The notes under the pieces were generated by a model, which saw only the letters and a program-made list of their open reading frames with translations, was not told where the DNA came from and made no database searches. A program made the translations under genes and the position numbers. Below, piece by piece: positions 1 through 7,231 of a stretch of DNA of 8,853 bases. Source of the DNA: Phenylobacterium sp. (GTDB lineage Bacteria; Pseudomonadota; Alphaproteobacteria; Caulobacterales; Caulobacteraceae); the NCBI GenBank assembly GCA_025350885.1, contig JANXXA010000572.1:1-8853 (forward strand), given 5' to 3'. Each line of letters opens with the position of its first letter. The first letter of the stretch is position 1.

Positions 1-570
1 CGCGTTCTTGTATTCATAGCGCTGTTCGTAGTCGGCCTTGATCCCGTACTTGTCGAAGAACCCCTTGAAGAACAGGTCCTCGTTGGCCAGGCCGGTGACC
101 TGGAACGAGGCGCCCGGCTGCATCCACAGCTGATCCGCCGAGGCGCCGAGCATATAGGTCGCGGTGACCATGCCCGAGGGATAGAGGCCCTGGCTGTGGG
201 CGATCACCGGCTTGCCCGAGGCGCGGAAGTGGGTGATCCCCAGCCGCAGTTCGTCGGCCAGGCCCGGCTCCATCCCGCCCTCCGGCAGGCGCACCAGCAC
301 ACCCCTGACGCGGTCGTCCATCTCGGCGCGGCGCAGGGTCTCGATGATCGACATGGCCGACTGTCCACGCCGGGTGAGGCTGGCCAGGGCGTTGCTCGGC
401 GACTGGTCGCTCAGGGGCGCGCGCAGGTCGAGTTCCAGCACCGCTCGCGCCGGCGTCGGCGTCGGACCCGCGGCGCCGGCGGCCATGGCGATCAGCACGA
501 ACGGCACGCCGATCATGAAGATCAGCAGCCCTGCGAACACGCCGGCCGCGGTGATCAGGAACTGCTTCAT
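1..570 (-). CDS. sppA: SppA-type signal peptide peptidase (protease IV, S49 family), N-terminal part, cut at window edge
   Basis: The reading frame starts at ATG (568-570) and stays open for 190 codons to base 1. Residues 4-32 form one long hydrophobic segment, fitting an N-terminal membrane anchor. The rest resembles the first half of the long, two-domain SppA: a GKPVIAHSQG strand, then YMLGASADQLWMQP, then a stretch ending DYEQRYEYKNA. In E. coli SppA the matching stretch carries the catalytic lysine (K209), which corresponds here to K188, just before the edge. The partner serine lies in the missing C-terminal half. The family degrades leftover signal peptides within or beside the inner membrane. 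No strong Shine-Dalgarno is visible upstream. The gene diverges from the dehydrogenase gene at 791. Family assignment is from recalled motifs. Short SppA forms that lack the first domain are excluded because this first domain is clearly present. Confidence 0.9.
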   Translation of the reverse strand, partial: MKQFLITAAGVFAGLLIFMIGVPFVLIAMAAGAAGPTPTPARAVLELDLRAPLSDQSPSNALASLTRRGQSAMSIIETLRRAEMDDRVRGVLVRLPEGGMEPGLADELRLGITHFRASGKPVIAHSQGLYPSGMVTATYMLGASADQLWMQPGASFQVTGLANEDLFFKGFFDKYGIKADYEQRYEYKNA

Positions 571-790
571 CGGACTTTCAGGCGCGGCCTTGGAGAGAAC
601 TTGACAGCGGAGGCTGTAGTCCAGCGTCTCGCACACAATTCCGGGACAGCAAAGATCGGTCTGTCGGAGGCGGCATGCCCTGGAGCCGTGGCATTTGACC
701 TTGAGCCCGGGCAAGGGATTGCCGACAAGGAAGCTGGGCGCCTGGAGCGCCGCCGACCCAGGCGGCAGGCCAGCCGGCCGGAGGGAAACG
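571..790. promoter_or_regulatory. Divergent intergenic region between sppA and the SDR gene, with a weak candidate sppA promoter
   Basis: No convincing gene lies here; the open frames that cross it are fragments without family resemblance. On the minus strand, TTGTGTG (complement of 632-638) and ACTACAGC (complement of 613-620) sit 11 bases apart. They match the Caulobacter housekeeping pattern TTGACGS-N10-14-GCTANAWC at 4 of 7 and 6 of 8 positions, so this is only a weak sppA promoter candidate. Two inverted pairs are also visible: ACAG/CTGT at 604-617 and GACAG/CTGTC at 645-665. A good Shine-Dalgarno, GGAGGG at 780-785, lies 5 bases before the downstream ATG. I could not find a promoter for the downstream gene with any confidence. 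Confidence 0.35.
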
Positions 791-1540
791 ATGGCTTTCG
801 CCACCTATCCGAGCCTTGCAGACAAGGTGGTGTTCATCACCGGCGGCGCGTCGGGGATTGGCGCAAGCCTGGTCGAGGCGTTTCACGCCCAGGGCGCGCG
901 GGTGGCCTTCATCGACCTCCAGGCCGAGGCCGGCGAGGCGCTGAGCGAACGGCTGGCCGGCGTCTGGTTCGCGCGCTGCGACGCCACCGACGCCGAGGCG
1001 CTGGCGGGGTCGATCCGTGACGCCGCCGGGGCGCTGGGGCCGATCGGGGTGTTGATCAACAACGTCGCCGATGACACCCGCCACCAGGCCGCAGACCTGT
1101 CGGCGGAGGCCTGGCGCCGGGGCCTGGCGGTCAACCTCGATCCGGCGTTTGTCGCCGCCACGGCGGTCTATCCGATGATGCGGGCGGCGGGTGGCGGGGT
1201 GATCCTCAATATCAGTTCGATCAACGCCCTGCTGGGCCCGGCGGACCTGGCCGGCTATGCCGCCGCCAAGGGGGCGATCAACGCGCTTTCAAAATCCCTG
1301 GCGCGCGCCTGGGGGGCGGACAACATCCGGGTCAATGCGCTGTCGCCCGGCTGGGTGGTGACCGAGCGACAGCTTGAGCTCTGGCTGACGCCGCGGGCCG
1401 AGGCGGCGTGGATGGCGCAGGTGGCGCTGAAGGCGCGGATCCAGCCGCGGGACGTGGCCAGGCTGGCTCTGTTCCTCGCCGCCGACGACAGCGCCATGAT
1501 CACCGGCCAGAACCTGGTCATCGACGGCGGCCGCACCTGA
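791..1540 (+). CDS. Short-chain dehydrogenase/reductase, XylB-like sugar (aldose) 1-dehydrogenase candidate
   Basis: This 249-residue protein is a classical SDR. Visible motifs are the Rossmann loop TGGASGIG (17-24), acidic D42 after the second strand (favouring NAD+ over NADP+), D64 in CDATD, NNVA (90-93, in place of NNAG), N115, S143, Y156 and K160 (the N-S-Y-K catalytic set), and PGWV (186-189). The N-terminal YPSL, the DDTRH region (94-98) and TERQLELWLTP (191-201) resemble, from memory, Caulobacter xylose dehydrogenase XylB and related aldose dehydrogenases, which oxidise a sugar to its lactone. The next gene is a sugar-type symporter and a beta-galactosidase lies downstream, so galactose or a related aldose is a reasonable guess; the substrate is not proven. 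The ATG at 791 is chosen because GGAGGG sits 5 bases upstream and the protein then begins just before the first strand. An ATG at 695 would add 32 unlikely residues. Confidence 0.85.
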   Translation: MAFATYPSLADKVVFITGGASGIGASLVEAFHAQGARVAFIDLQAEAGEALSERLAGVWFARCDATDAEALAGSIRDAAGALGPIGVLINNVADDTRHQAADLSAEAWRRGLAVNLDPAFVAATAVYPMMRAAGGGVILNISSINALLGPADLAGYAAAKGAINALSKSLARAWGADNIRVNALSPGWVVTERQLELWLTPRAEAAWMAQVALKARIQPRDVARLALFLAADDSAMITGQNLVIDGGRT

Positions 1541-1633
1541 GGCGCGCCGCAAGGTCGCTTGTAAATCGCCGCCCGCCAGTCAGGATGACCCTCGCGCCGC
1601 CGGCCCTGAGATCGGCGCGCGGGGGGCAAGCCG

Positions 1634-3094
1634 TTGAGTCACAGTCTCGTACAGTGGAGCGTTTTCCTTGGCCTGACGGCGGCGATGGCGCTGGCCACCT
1701 GGCTGCAGGTGGCGCGGATGGGGGGCCGCTCGGCGGACTCCAATCGCGAGTATTTCTTGGCGGGCGGCACGCTCACCTGGCCGTTCATCGCCGGCTCGAT
1801 CACCCTGACCAACCTGTCCACCGACCAGCTGGTGGGGATGAACGGCAACCAGATGCTGCTGCTGTCGTGGTGGGAGCTGTCGGCGCTGGCCGGCCTGGCG
1901 ATGCTGGCCCTGGTTTTCCTGCCGATCTACTACCGCAACAACTGCACGACGACGACGGAGCTCCTGGAGAAGAAGTACGGCTCCAAACACCTGCGCGCGA
2001 CCGTCTCGATCCTGTTCCTGCTCGGCAACGTGTTCATCTATCTGCCGATCCATCTCTACACCGGCGCGCTGTTCCTGAAGACCATGTTCGCCACCGGCGC
2101 GCCGCTGTTGGCCATCGCCGCCGTGCTGGCCGCGGCAGGGGCGGGGTATGCGGTGTCCGGCGGCCTGCGCGCTGTCGCCGTCTACGACACCTTCGCCGGC
2201 GTCGGCATCCTGGGCATGGCGGCCCTGGTCACCGTGCTGGCGATGGCGGCGATCGGCTTCGATTTCTCCGGCATCCCGATGGAGCGGTTGACCATGCTGG
2301 GCGGGCCGCACTCGCCGATCCCCTGGCCGACCCTGCTGACCGGCATGATCTTCATTCAGATGTTCTACTGGAGCACCAACCAGACGATCACCCAGCGGGC
2401 CATGGCCGCGCCCAATCTGCGGGAGGGCCAGAAGGGAATCCTCGCCGCGGGCGTGATCCGCCTGCTGATGGTGCCGGCCATCGTCGTGATCCCCGGGGTC
2501 TGCGCCTACAAGCTGTTCGGGGTCACCGGGGACGCGACCTACGGCAAGGTGGTGTCCCTGGTCATGCCGGCCTGGCTGTCCGGCGCGTTCGCCGCCTTCA
2601 TGGCCGCCGCCGTCCTGACCGGCTACATCTCCCTGCTCAACTCGTCGGTGACGCTCTACGTCTGTGACCTGCATGAGAAGTTCCTGGTCTCCAAACCCAA
2701 TGTGCCGCGGCTGAACGCCATCATCTCGCTGGTGTTCATGGTGGTCTCCATCGCCCTGGTGCCGATCTATTCCGGGGCGGTGTCGATCATCAACCTGGTT
2801 CAAAAGCTGAATGGCCTTTTGTCCATGCCGATCCTGTCAGCCTTTATCCTGGGCCTGGCGTTCAAGGGCGTGGACGCGCGCGCGGCGATGAGCGCGGTGG
2901 TCTTCGGGGTCGGGCTCTACGCCATCTTCAGCTTCGTCTGGACGCCGATCCATTACATCCACCTGATGCTGGTGACGCTGATCGCCTGCGTCGGCTTCGG
3001 CCTGGCGCTCAACCGGCTGGTGTTCCGCAAGCGTGCGGTCTGGACGTTAGGGCGCGCTCCAGACCCCGTCGTCGCCGCGGCGTCCGGCGGCTGA
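1634..3094 (+). CDS. Sodium:solute symporter (SSS/SLC5 family), probable sodium/sugar cotransporter
   Basis: The 486-residue protein is strongly hydrophobic, with many membrane segments and a length usual for bacterial SSS proteins. It follows the vSGLT pattern: EYFLAG (39-44), NLSTDQLVGM (60-69), a glutamate at 81, YWSTNQTITQR (245-255), R276, LNSS (335-338) and QKLNG (390-394). By recalled alignment, N60, Q65, E81, N249 and Q390 match sugar-contacting residues of vSGLT, and the LNS stretch matches the sodium-binding helix 8. The vSGLT lysine 294 position appears to be R276 here. This supports sodium-driven uptake of a monosaccharide across the inner membrane. The start is TTG at 1634: GGGGGG at 1621-1626 lies 7 bases upstream, an in-frame stop at 1607 rules out a longer form, and the next ATG (1685) would cut into the first helix. 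It lies 93 bases after the dehydrogenase gene, probably in the same transcript. Confidence 0.88.
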   Translation: MSHSLVQWSVFLGLTAAMALATWLQVARMGGRSADSNREYFLAGGTLTWPFIAGSITLTNLSTDQLVGMNGNQMLLLSWWELSALAGLAMLALVFLPIYYRNNCTTTTELLEKKYGSKHLRATVSILFLLGNVFIYLPIHLYTGALFLKTMFATGAPLLAIAAVLAAAGAGYAVSGGLRAVAVYDTFAGVGILGMAALVTVLAMAAIGFDFSGIPMERLTMLGGPHSPIPWPTLLTGMIFIQMFYWSTNQTITQRAMAAPNLREGQKGILAAGVIRLLMVPAIVVIPGVCAYKLFGVTGDATYGKVVSLVMPAWLSGAFAAFMAAAVLTGYISLLNSSVTLYVCDLHEKFLVSKPNVPRLNAIISLVFMVVSIALVPIYSGAVSIINLVQKLNGLLSMPILSAFILGLAFKGVDARAAMSAVVFGVGLYAIFSFVWTPIHYIHLMLVTLIACVGFGLALNRLVFRKRAVWTLGRAPDPVVAAASGG

Positions 3095-3098
3095 GGAC

Positions 3099-4262
3099 TC
3101 AGATCTTCAGCACCTGTTTGGCGATGATGTTGCGCTGAATCTCGTCGGACCCGCCGGCGATGCTGGCGGCGCGGCCTTCGAAATAGCGGGCCACCTCCGG
3201 CCCCGCCCATTCAGGTCCGACCGGCGGCGGTGGCGGGCCGGCGATGGCGGGAAACCAGGGCGCCGCATAGGGGCCGGCGCATTCGACGAAGAACTCGGTC
3301 AGCCGCTGGACGATCTCGGTCCCCTTCAGCTTCAGCAGCGAAGACTGGGCGCCCGGCGCCGATCCGGCCTGCACCTCCCACAGCGTCCGCATCTCGGTGG
3401 CCTCCAGCGCCCGCAACTCGATCTCGGCCAGGCCCAGCCGGCCGGCGAATCCGGGGTCGTCGATCAGCCGCCCGCCGCGCGCGCCGGGGATCGCCGCCGC
3501 GGCCAGGCGGATGCGCCGCGCCAGGTCCAGCGACAGCGAGACAAACGCCTGGCCGGTGCGCTCGTGGGTCAACAGCCCCTTGGCGTAGGTCCAGCCCTGA
3601 CCCTCCTCGCCGATACGGTTTTCCACCGGCACGGGCACGGCGTCGAACACCACCCGGTTGAACATGTGCCGCCCGTCAATCGAGACGATCGGCGAGACCG
3701 TCACGCCGGCCGCCCGCATGTCGATCAACAGGAAGGTGATCCCGGCCTGGCGCTTAGGCTCCACCGCCGTGCGGACCAGGCAGAACATCCAGTCCGCCTC
3801 ATGCGCTCCGCTGGTCCACAGCTTTTCGCCGTCCACCACATAGGCCTCGCCCTGGCGCACCGCCCTGGTGCTCAGCGAGGCCAGATCCGATCCCGCGCCG
3901 GGCTCCGAATAGCCCTGGCACCAGCGCACCCGATTGGCCAGGATGTCGGGCAGGAAGCGGTCCTGCTGGGCCTTCGTCCCATACCCGAACAGGATCGGGG
4001 CCAGCATGCCCATGCCCATGCCCCCCACCTGCGGCGGCAGGCCGGCCGCCGTGGTCTCGCGCTCCCAGATGAAGCTCTCAGTCGGGGTCCAGCCGGGGCC
4101 GCCGAACGCTGCCGGCCATTTGTTGGCGGCCCAGCCCATCCGCGTCAGAGCCGCGTGCCAGGTCGCCTCGTCATAAGGCGCGCCCGCCGGAAAACTCTCC
4201 GCGATCAGGCCGCCGACCTGGGCCTGGAAGGCGCGATCCTGGTCGGAGATATCGAGGTCCAT
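3099..4262 (-). CDS. Acyl-CoA dehydrogenase (FAD-dependent), FadE-like
   Basis: This 387-residue protein has the standard length and order of the family: an N-terminal helical domain, a middle domain with the signature QGYSEPGAGSD (116-126) followed by GEKLWTSGA, and a C-terminal helical domain ending in GGSDEIQRNI (370-379). It should introduce an alpha,beta double bond into an acyl-CoA thioester and pass electrons to ETF. At the place where medium-chain enzymes carry the catalytic glutamate (YEGT motif) this protein has G370. E234 in HER occupies the alternative site used by isovaleryl- and long-chain-type enzymes, so it is the likely base. A proline run (five prolines near 343-347) sits in the C-terminal domain. 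The start is set at ATG 4262; a TTG two codons upstream (4268) is possible but less likely. It converges on the symporter with a 4-base gap and diverges from the hotdog gene. The acyl substrate is unknown. Confidence 0.92.
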   Translation of the reverse strand: MDLDISDQDRAFQAQVGGLIAESFPAGAPYDEATWHAALTRMGWAANKWPAAFGGPGWTPTESFIWERETTAAGLPPQVGGMGMGMLAPILFGYGTKAQQDRFLPDILANRVRWCQGYSEPGAGSDLASLSTRAVRQGEAYVVDGEKLWTSGAHEADWMFCLVRTAVEPKRQAGITFLLIDMRAAGVTVSPIVSIDGRHMFNRVVFDAVPVPVENRIGEEGQGWTYAKGLLTHERTGQAFVSLSLDLARRIRLAAAAIPGARGGRLIDDPGFAGRLGLAEIELRALEATEMRTLWEVQAGSAPGAQSSLLKLKGTEIVQRLTEFFVECAGPYAAPWFPAIAGPPPPPVGPEWAGPEVARYFEGRAASIAGGSDEIQRNIIAKQVLKI

Positions 4263-4348
4263 GGACAATCCGGCAAGTTATTATACGCTTGGTGCAATAG
4301 GGACGGCTCGGCCGCTTCCGGTCAAGCGCGCTTCAGGGGGAAAATGGA
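4263..4348. promoter_or_regulatory. Shared divergent upstream region of the acyl-CoA dehydrogenase and hotdog genes
   Basis: This 86-base gap contains an A+T-rich patch (4277-4285) that is unusual in such GC-rich DNA. On the minus strand the patch reads TATAATAA and includes a perfect TATAAT, about 20 bases before the dehydrogenase start, but no good -35 lies at normal spacing. A minus-strand TTGACCG (complement of 4318-4324) matches 6 of 7 bases of the Caulobacter -35, without a good -10 at the expected distance. A short CAAG-N10-CTTG inverted pair spans the A+T-rich patch and could be half of an operator. On the plus strand AGGGGG (4335-4340) is the Shine-Dalgarno of the next gene. A divergent promoter region is expected from the gene layout; its exact sites are uncertain. 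Confidence 0.4.
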
Positions 4349-5233
4349 ATGGACGCTGCGCAACCCTTCGGCGTCGAGACGCTCGGCGAGGCCCTGGCGG
4401 GGCCGGTCCGGCGGCCGGTGAACTTCTCCCGTGACGCCGTCGGGTCGATCCACGATGACGCCACCGCCCACAAGCTGGGCTTTCGCGGCGGCACGGTCGC
4501 CGGCAACATCCACTTCGAACAGTTCCCGCCGCTGCTGGAGGCGGCGTTCGGGTCTGAGTGGCCGCGGACCGGCGGCCTGTCGCTTTACTTCCTGAACGCC
4601 ACCACGGATGGTGAGCCGGTGCGCGCGTTCGTCGGCTCGCCGCAGGAGATCGCGCCGGGCCTGCGCCGTGCCGAGGCCTGGATGCTCGACGCCGAGGATC
4701 GCCGGGTGTGCGAAGGCACGGCCTCGGTCGGCGAGCCCGATCCGCAGTCCGCGCTGCGCCAGCGCCTGGCCGCGGCGCGGCCCGCCACCGACCTGCGAAT
4801 GCTGGCCGGCTCGGCGGTCGGCGACGCGGTCAAGGACGTGCCCGCCCGGCTCGACGGCAAGACCGCAGCGCTGCGCCTGCGCGGGATCACCGAGCCGATG
4901 GCCGCTTATGCCGACGCTTCCGTCCATGGCCAGGTCGTCGCGGCGCCGGCCATCGCCATCGACGCCCTGCGCGCCGTCGAAGGGCCGCTGTTTCGCACTG
5001 ACGGCCCGTTTGTCGGCATGTTCGGGGCGATCGAGCTGCAGTTCCTCGACGGCCCGGTCTTCGTCGATCATGACTATCTGGCGGACGGGCGCGTCTTGGC
5101 GCTGGGCGAGTCGCCCAAGACCGAGGTGGTCTGGTTCGAGAGCACGCTGAAGGATGCCGCCGACGGTCGGCCGGTGGCGCAGCTGTTGATGATGTCGCGT
5201 TTGCTCAAGGCTTCATCTTCGCTCTGGAGCTGA
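4349..5233 (+). CDS. MaoC-like (double) hotdog-fold protein, possible enoyl-CoA hydratase or thioesterase
   Basis: The 294-residue protein carries, near its N-terminus, IHDDATAHKLGFRGGTVAGN (34-53). This resembles the MaoC / R-hydratase motif, with aspartate D36 and histidine H41 in D-x4-H spacing followed by a glycine-rich turn. The length fits two hotdog repeats in one chain; the second half (around 180-290) has no clear catalytic motif and may be a degenerate copy. Family members hydrate or dehydrate acyl-CoA esters, or hydrolyse them. The divergent acyl-CoA dehydrogenase fits a shared acyl-CoA role. I do not recognise a named gene, and the reaction is not established. The ATG at 4349 is supported by AGGGGG 8 bases upstream; another ATG at 4344 is out of frame. 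The gene probably leads the operon that continues with the beta-galactosidase 54 bases downstream. Confidence 0.6.
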   Translation: MDAAQPFGVETLGEALAGPVRRPVNFSRDAVGSIHDDATAHKLGFRGGTVAGNIHFEQFPPLLEAAFGSEWPRTGGLSLYFLNATTDGEPVRAFVGSPQEIAPGLRRAEAWMLDAEDRRVCEGTASVGEPDPQSALRQRLAAARPATDLRMLAGSAVGDAVKDVPARLDGKTAALRLRGITEPMAAYADASVHGQVVAAPAIAIDALRAVEGPLFRTDGPFVGMFGAIELQFLDGPVFVDHDYLADGRVLALGESPKTEVVWFESTLKDAADGRPVAQLLMMSRLLKASSSLWS

Positions 5234-5250
5234 AGCGGACAGCGCGGTGC

Positions 5251-5291
5251 GGAGGCGGAACGTGATCGATTTGGCGCGCGAGCCGGCATGA
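5251..5291 (+). promoter_or_regulatory. Possible translated leader (nine-codon mini-ORF) coupled to the beta-galactosidase start
   Basis: GGAGG at 5251-5255 is the best Shine-Dalgarno in the 54-base gap, but it lies 32 bases before the beta-galactosidase ATG, too far to serve it directly. Six bases after it, GTG at 5262 opens a frame reading VIDLAREPA and ending at TGA 5289-5291. That stop overlaps the ATG at 5288 as ATGA. The arrangement fits translational coupling, where ribosomes ending the leader restart at the next gene, which has only a poor Shine-Dalgarno of its own. It may also be chance, since nine codons are easily open. The frames differ, so the GTG is not an upstream start for the enzyme. 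Confidence 0.35.
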
Positions 5292-7231
5292 AGCTGGGCG
5301 TCTGCTACTACCCCGAGCACTGGCCCCAAGCCGACTGGGCGGACGACGCGCGGCGGATGGCGCAGATGGGCCTGACCTGGGTGCGGATCGGCGAGTTCGC
5401 CTGGAGCCGGATCGAGCCGGAGCCGCGGCGGTTCGACTGGGACTGGCTGGACCGGGCGGTCGAGACCCTGGCCGCCGCCGGCCTGACGATCGTCATGTGC
5501 ACCCCCACCGCCACCCCGCCGAAATGGCTGGTCGACGCCCACCCGGACATGCTCGCGGTGGACGCGCAGGGCCGGCCACGGGGGTTCGGTTCGCGCCGGC
5601 ACTATTGCTTTTCCAGCGAGGACTATCGGGCCGAATGTGCGCGGATCACCCAGGCCGTGGCGGCCCGCTATGGCCGCCATCGCGCGGTCGGCGCCTGGCA
5701 GACCGACAACGAGTACGGCTGCCACGACACCACGATCAGCTATTCGCGCAACGCGGCGCGCCGGTTCCGCACCTGGCTGGCCCAGCGTTATCAGTCGATC
5801 GAGGCGCTCAACCGGGCCTGGGGCGCGGTGTTCTGGTCGCAGGAATACCGGGCGTTCGAGGAGATCGATCCGCCGAACCTGACGGTCACCGAGGCCAATC
5901 CCAGCCACCGGCTCGATTACAACCGCTTTGCGTCGGACGAGGTGGCGGGCTTCAATCGGCTGCAGACCGACATCCTGCGGCGCCTGTCGCCCGGCCGCGA
6001 CATCACCCACAATTTCATGGGCTTCTATACCGAGTTCGACCATTTCGCCGTGGCCCGCGACCTCGATGTCGCCAGCTGGGACAGTTACCCCTTGGGCTTC
6101 CTCGAGCAGTTCTGGTTCAGCGATGCGGAAAAGCTGGCCTACCTGCGCCAGGGCCATCCGGACATCGCGGCCTTCCATCACGACCTCTACCGGGGGTGCG
6201 GACGGGGCCGCTGGTGGGTGATGGAGCAGCAGCCGGGACCGGTGAACTGGGCGCGGTTCAATCCGGCGCCGCTGCCCGGCGTGGTGCGCACCTGGAGCTG
6301 GGAGGCCTTCGCCCACGGCGCCGAAGTGGTCAGCTATTTCCGCTGGCGCCAGGCGCCCTTCGGCCAGGAACAGCTGCACGCGGGCCTCAACCGCCCCGAC
6401 CGCGTGGAGGACCAGGGCGGCGGGGAGGCGCGCCAGGTGGCCCGCGAGATCGAGGCCCTGGGTCCGCTGGCGCCCTGCCGTCGCGCGCCCGTGGCGCTGG
6501 TGTTCAGCTACGAGGCCGACTGGCATCTGAAGATCCAGCCGCAGGGCCACGGGTTCGACGGCCTGAGGCTGGCGTTCGAGTTTTACGAGGCGCTGCGCAG
6601 GCGCGGCCTGGACGTCGATATCCTGCCGCCCGACGCCGACTTCACCGGATACGGGCTGGTGGTCTGCCCCACTCTGCCGATGCTGCAGACGGCGACGCTT
6701 GAGGCCCTACAGGCGTCGGGCGCCGTGGTGCTGTTCGGCCCGCGCACCGGCTCGCGCACCCCCGAGGGCCACATCCCGGCCGAGCTGCCGCCCGGGCCGT
6801 TGCAGGCCGGGCTGGCGATCAAGGTCACGCGGGTGGAGAGCCTGCGGCCGGGCGCAGGACCGGCGGTCGCGTTCGAGGGCCGGACGTTCGCCGCGCGGCT
6901 GTGGCGTGAGACTCTGGAGACCGCGCTGGCGCCTCGCGCCAGCTTCACCGACGGTGGGGCGGCGTGGGTCGCGCAAGGGCGCTTGAACTATCTCGCGACC
7001 TGGCCGCAGCCGGAGCTGCTGGACGCGGTGATCGAGACCCTGGCGCGGGAGGCCGGCGTCCCGCTCACCGACCTGGCCCAGGGCGTGCGGCTGCGCCGCC
7101 GCGACGGGGTCACCTTCGCCTTCAACTTCGCGCCTGAGCCCCGCGCGACCCCGGCGCCCCCCGGCATGGGGTACCTGATGGGCGGCGAGGTGCTGCCTCC
7201 CGGGGGCCTGGCCGCCTGGCGCCAGACTTGA
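5288..7231 (+). CDS. Family 42 glycoside hydrolase, beta-galactosidase
   Basis: The 647-residue protein begins with [10 protein letters not shown] (4-13), typical of GH42 enzymes, and runs through a TIM barrel to about residue 375. The acid/base glutamate is E142 in WQTDNEYGC (138-145) and the nucleophile is E313 in [11 protein letters not shown] (311-321). From about 400 a trimerisation-like domain ([12 protein letters not shown]) follows, then a small C-terminal beta domain from about 590. This is the full length of the family. No signal peptide is seen, so it should act in the cytoplasm on short beta-galactosides that have already been imported. Only two of the cysteine positions near the active site are present (C107, C145), so the four-cysteine zinc site known from the Thermus enzyme looks absent. 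It has a weak Shine-Dalgarno of its own. Its stop overlaps the TetR start. The natural substrate is unknown and could be plant galactan fragments or lactose-like sugars. Confidence 0.93.
   Translation: MKLGVCYYPEHWPQADWADDARRMAQMGLTWVRIGEFAWSRIEPEPRRFDWDWLDRAVETLAAAGLTIVMCTPTATPPKWLVDAHPDMLAVDAQGRPRGFGSRRHYCFSSEDYRAECARITQAVAARYGRHRAVGAWQTDNEYGCHDTTISYSRNAARRFRTWLAQRYQSIEALNRAWGAVFWSQEYRAFEEIDPPNLTVTEANPSHRLDYNRFASDEVAGFNRLQTDILRRLSPGRDITHNFMGFYTEFDHFAVARDLDVASWDSYPLGFLEQFWFSDAEKLAYLRQGHPDIAAFHHDLYRGCGRGRWWVMEQQPGPVNWARFNPAPLPGVVRTWSWEAFAHGAEVVSYFRWRQAPFGQEQLHAGLNRPDRVEDQGGGEARQVAREIEALGPLAPCRRAPVALVFSYEADWHLKIQPQGHGFDGLRLAFEFYEALRRRGLDVDILPPDADFTGYGLVVCPTLPMLQTATLEALQASGAVVLFGPRTGSRTPEGHIPAELPPGPLQAGLAIKVTRVESLRPGAGPAVAFEGRTFAARLWRETLETALAPRASFTDGGAAWVAQGRLNYLATWPQPELLDAVIETLAREAGVPLTDLAQGVRLRRRDGVTFAFNFAPEPRATPAPPGMGYLMGGEVLPPGGLAAWRQT

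Noticed and set aside
601..606. TTGACA on the plus strand as a -35 element for the SDR gene
   Set aside because: No acceptable -10 follows at either the E. coli or the Caulobacter spacing, and it lies about 190 bases from the gene start.
1408..2803. Long alternative frames on both strands over the symporter
   Set aside because: The composition is Arg/Gly/His-rich without motifs, whereas the overlapped frame has clear SSS motifs and membrane segments.
3091..3102. Palindrome CTGAGGACTCAG at the convergent stops, as a possible bidirectional terminator
   Set aside because: The loop would be only two bases and no T-run follows on either strand; it mainly reflects two TGA stops facing each other.
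3564..4421. Plus-strand open frame of 285 codons opposite the acyl-CoA dehydrogenase
   Set aside because: It is a shadow of the dehydrogenase gene and runs through the divergent gap into the hotdog gene in the wrong frame.
5213..6550. Long open frame on the minus strand, 445 codons, opposite the beta-galactosidase
   Set aside because: It shows no family motifs, is rich in Arg, Gly, His and Pro as expected for an antisense frame of GC-rich coding DNA, and lies fully over a clear GH42 gene and part of the hotdog gene.
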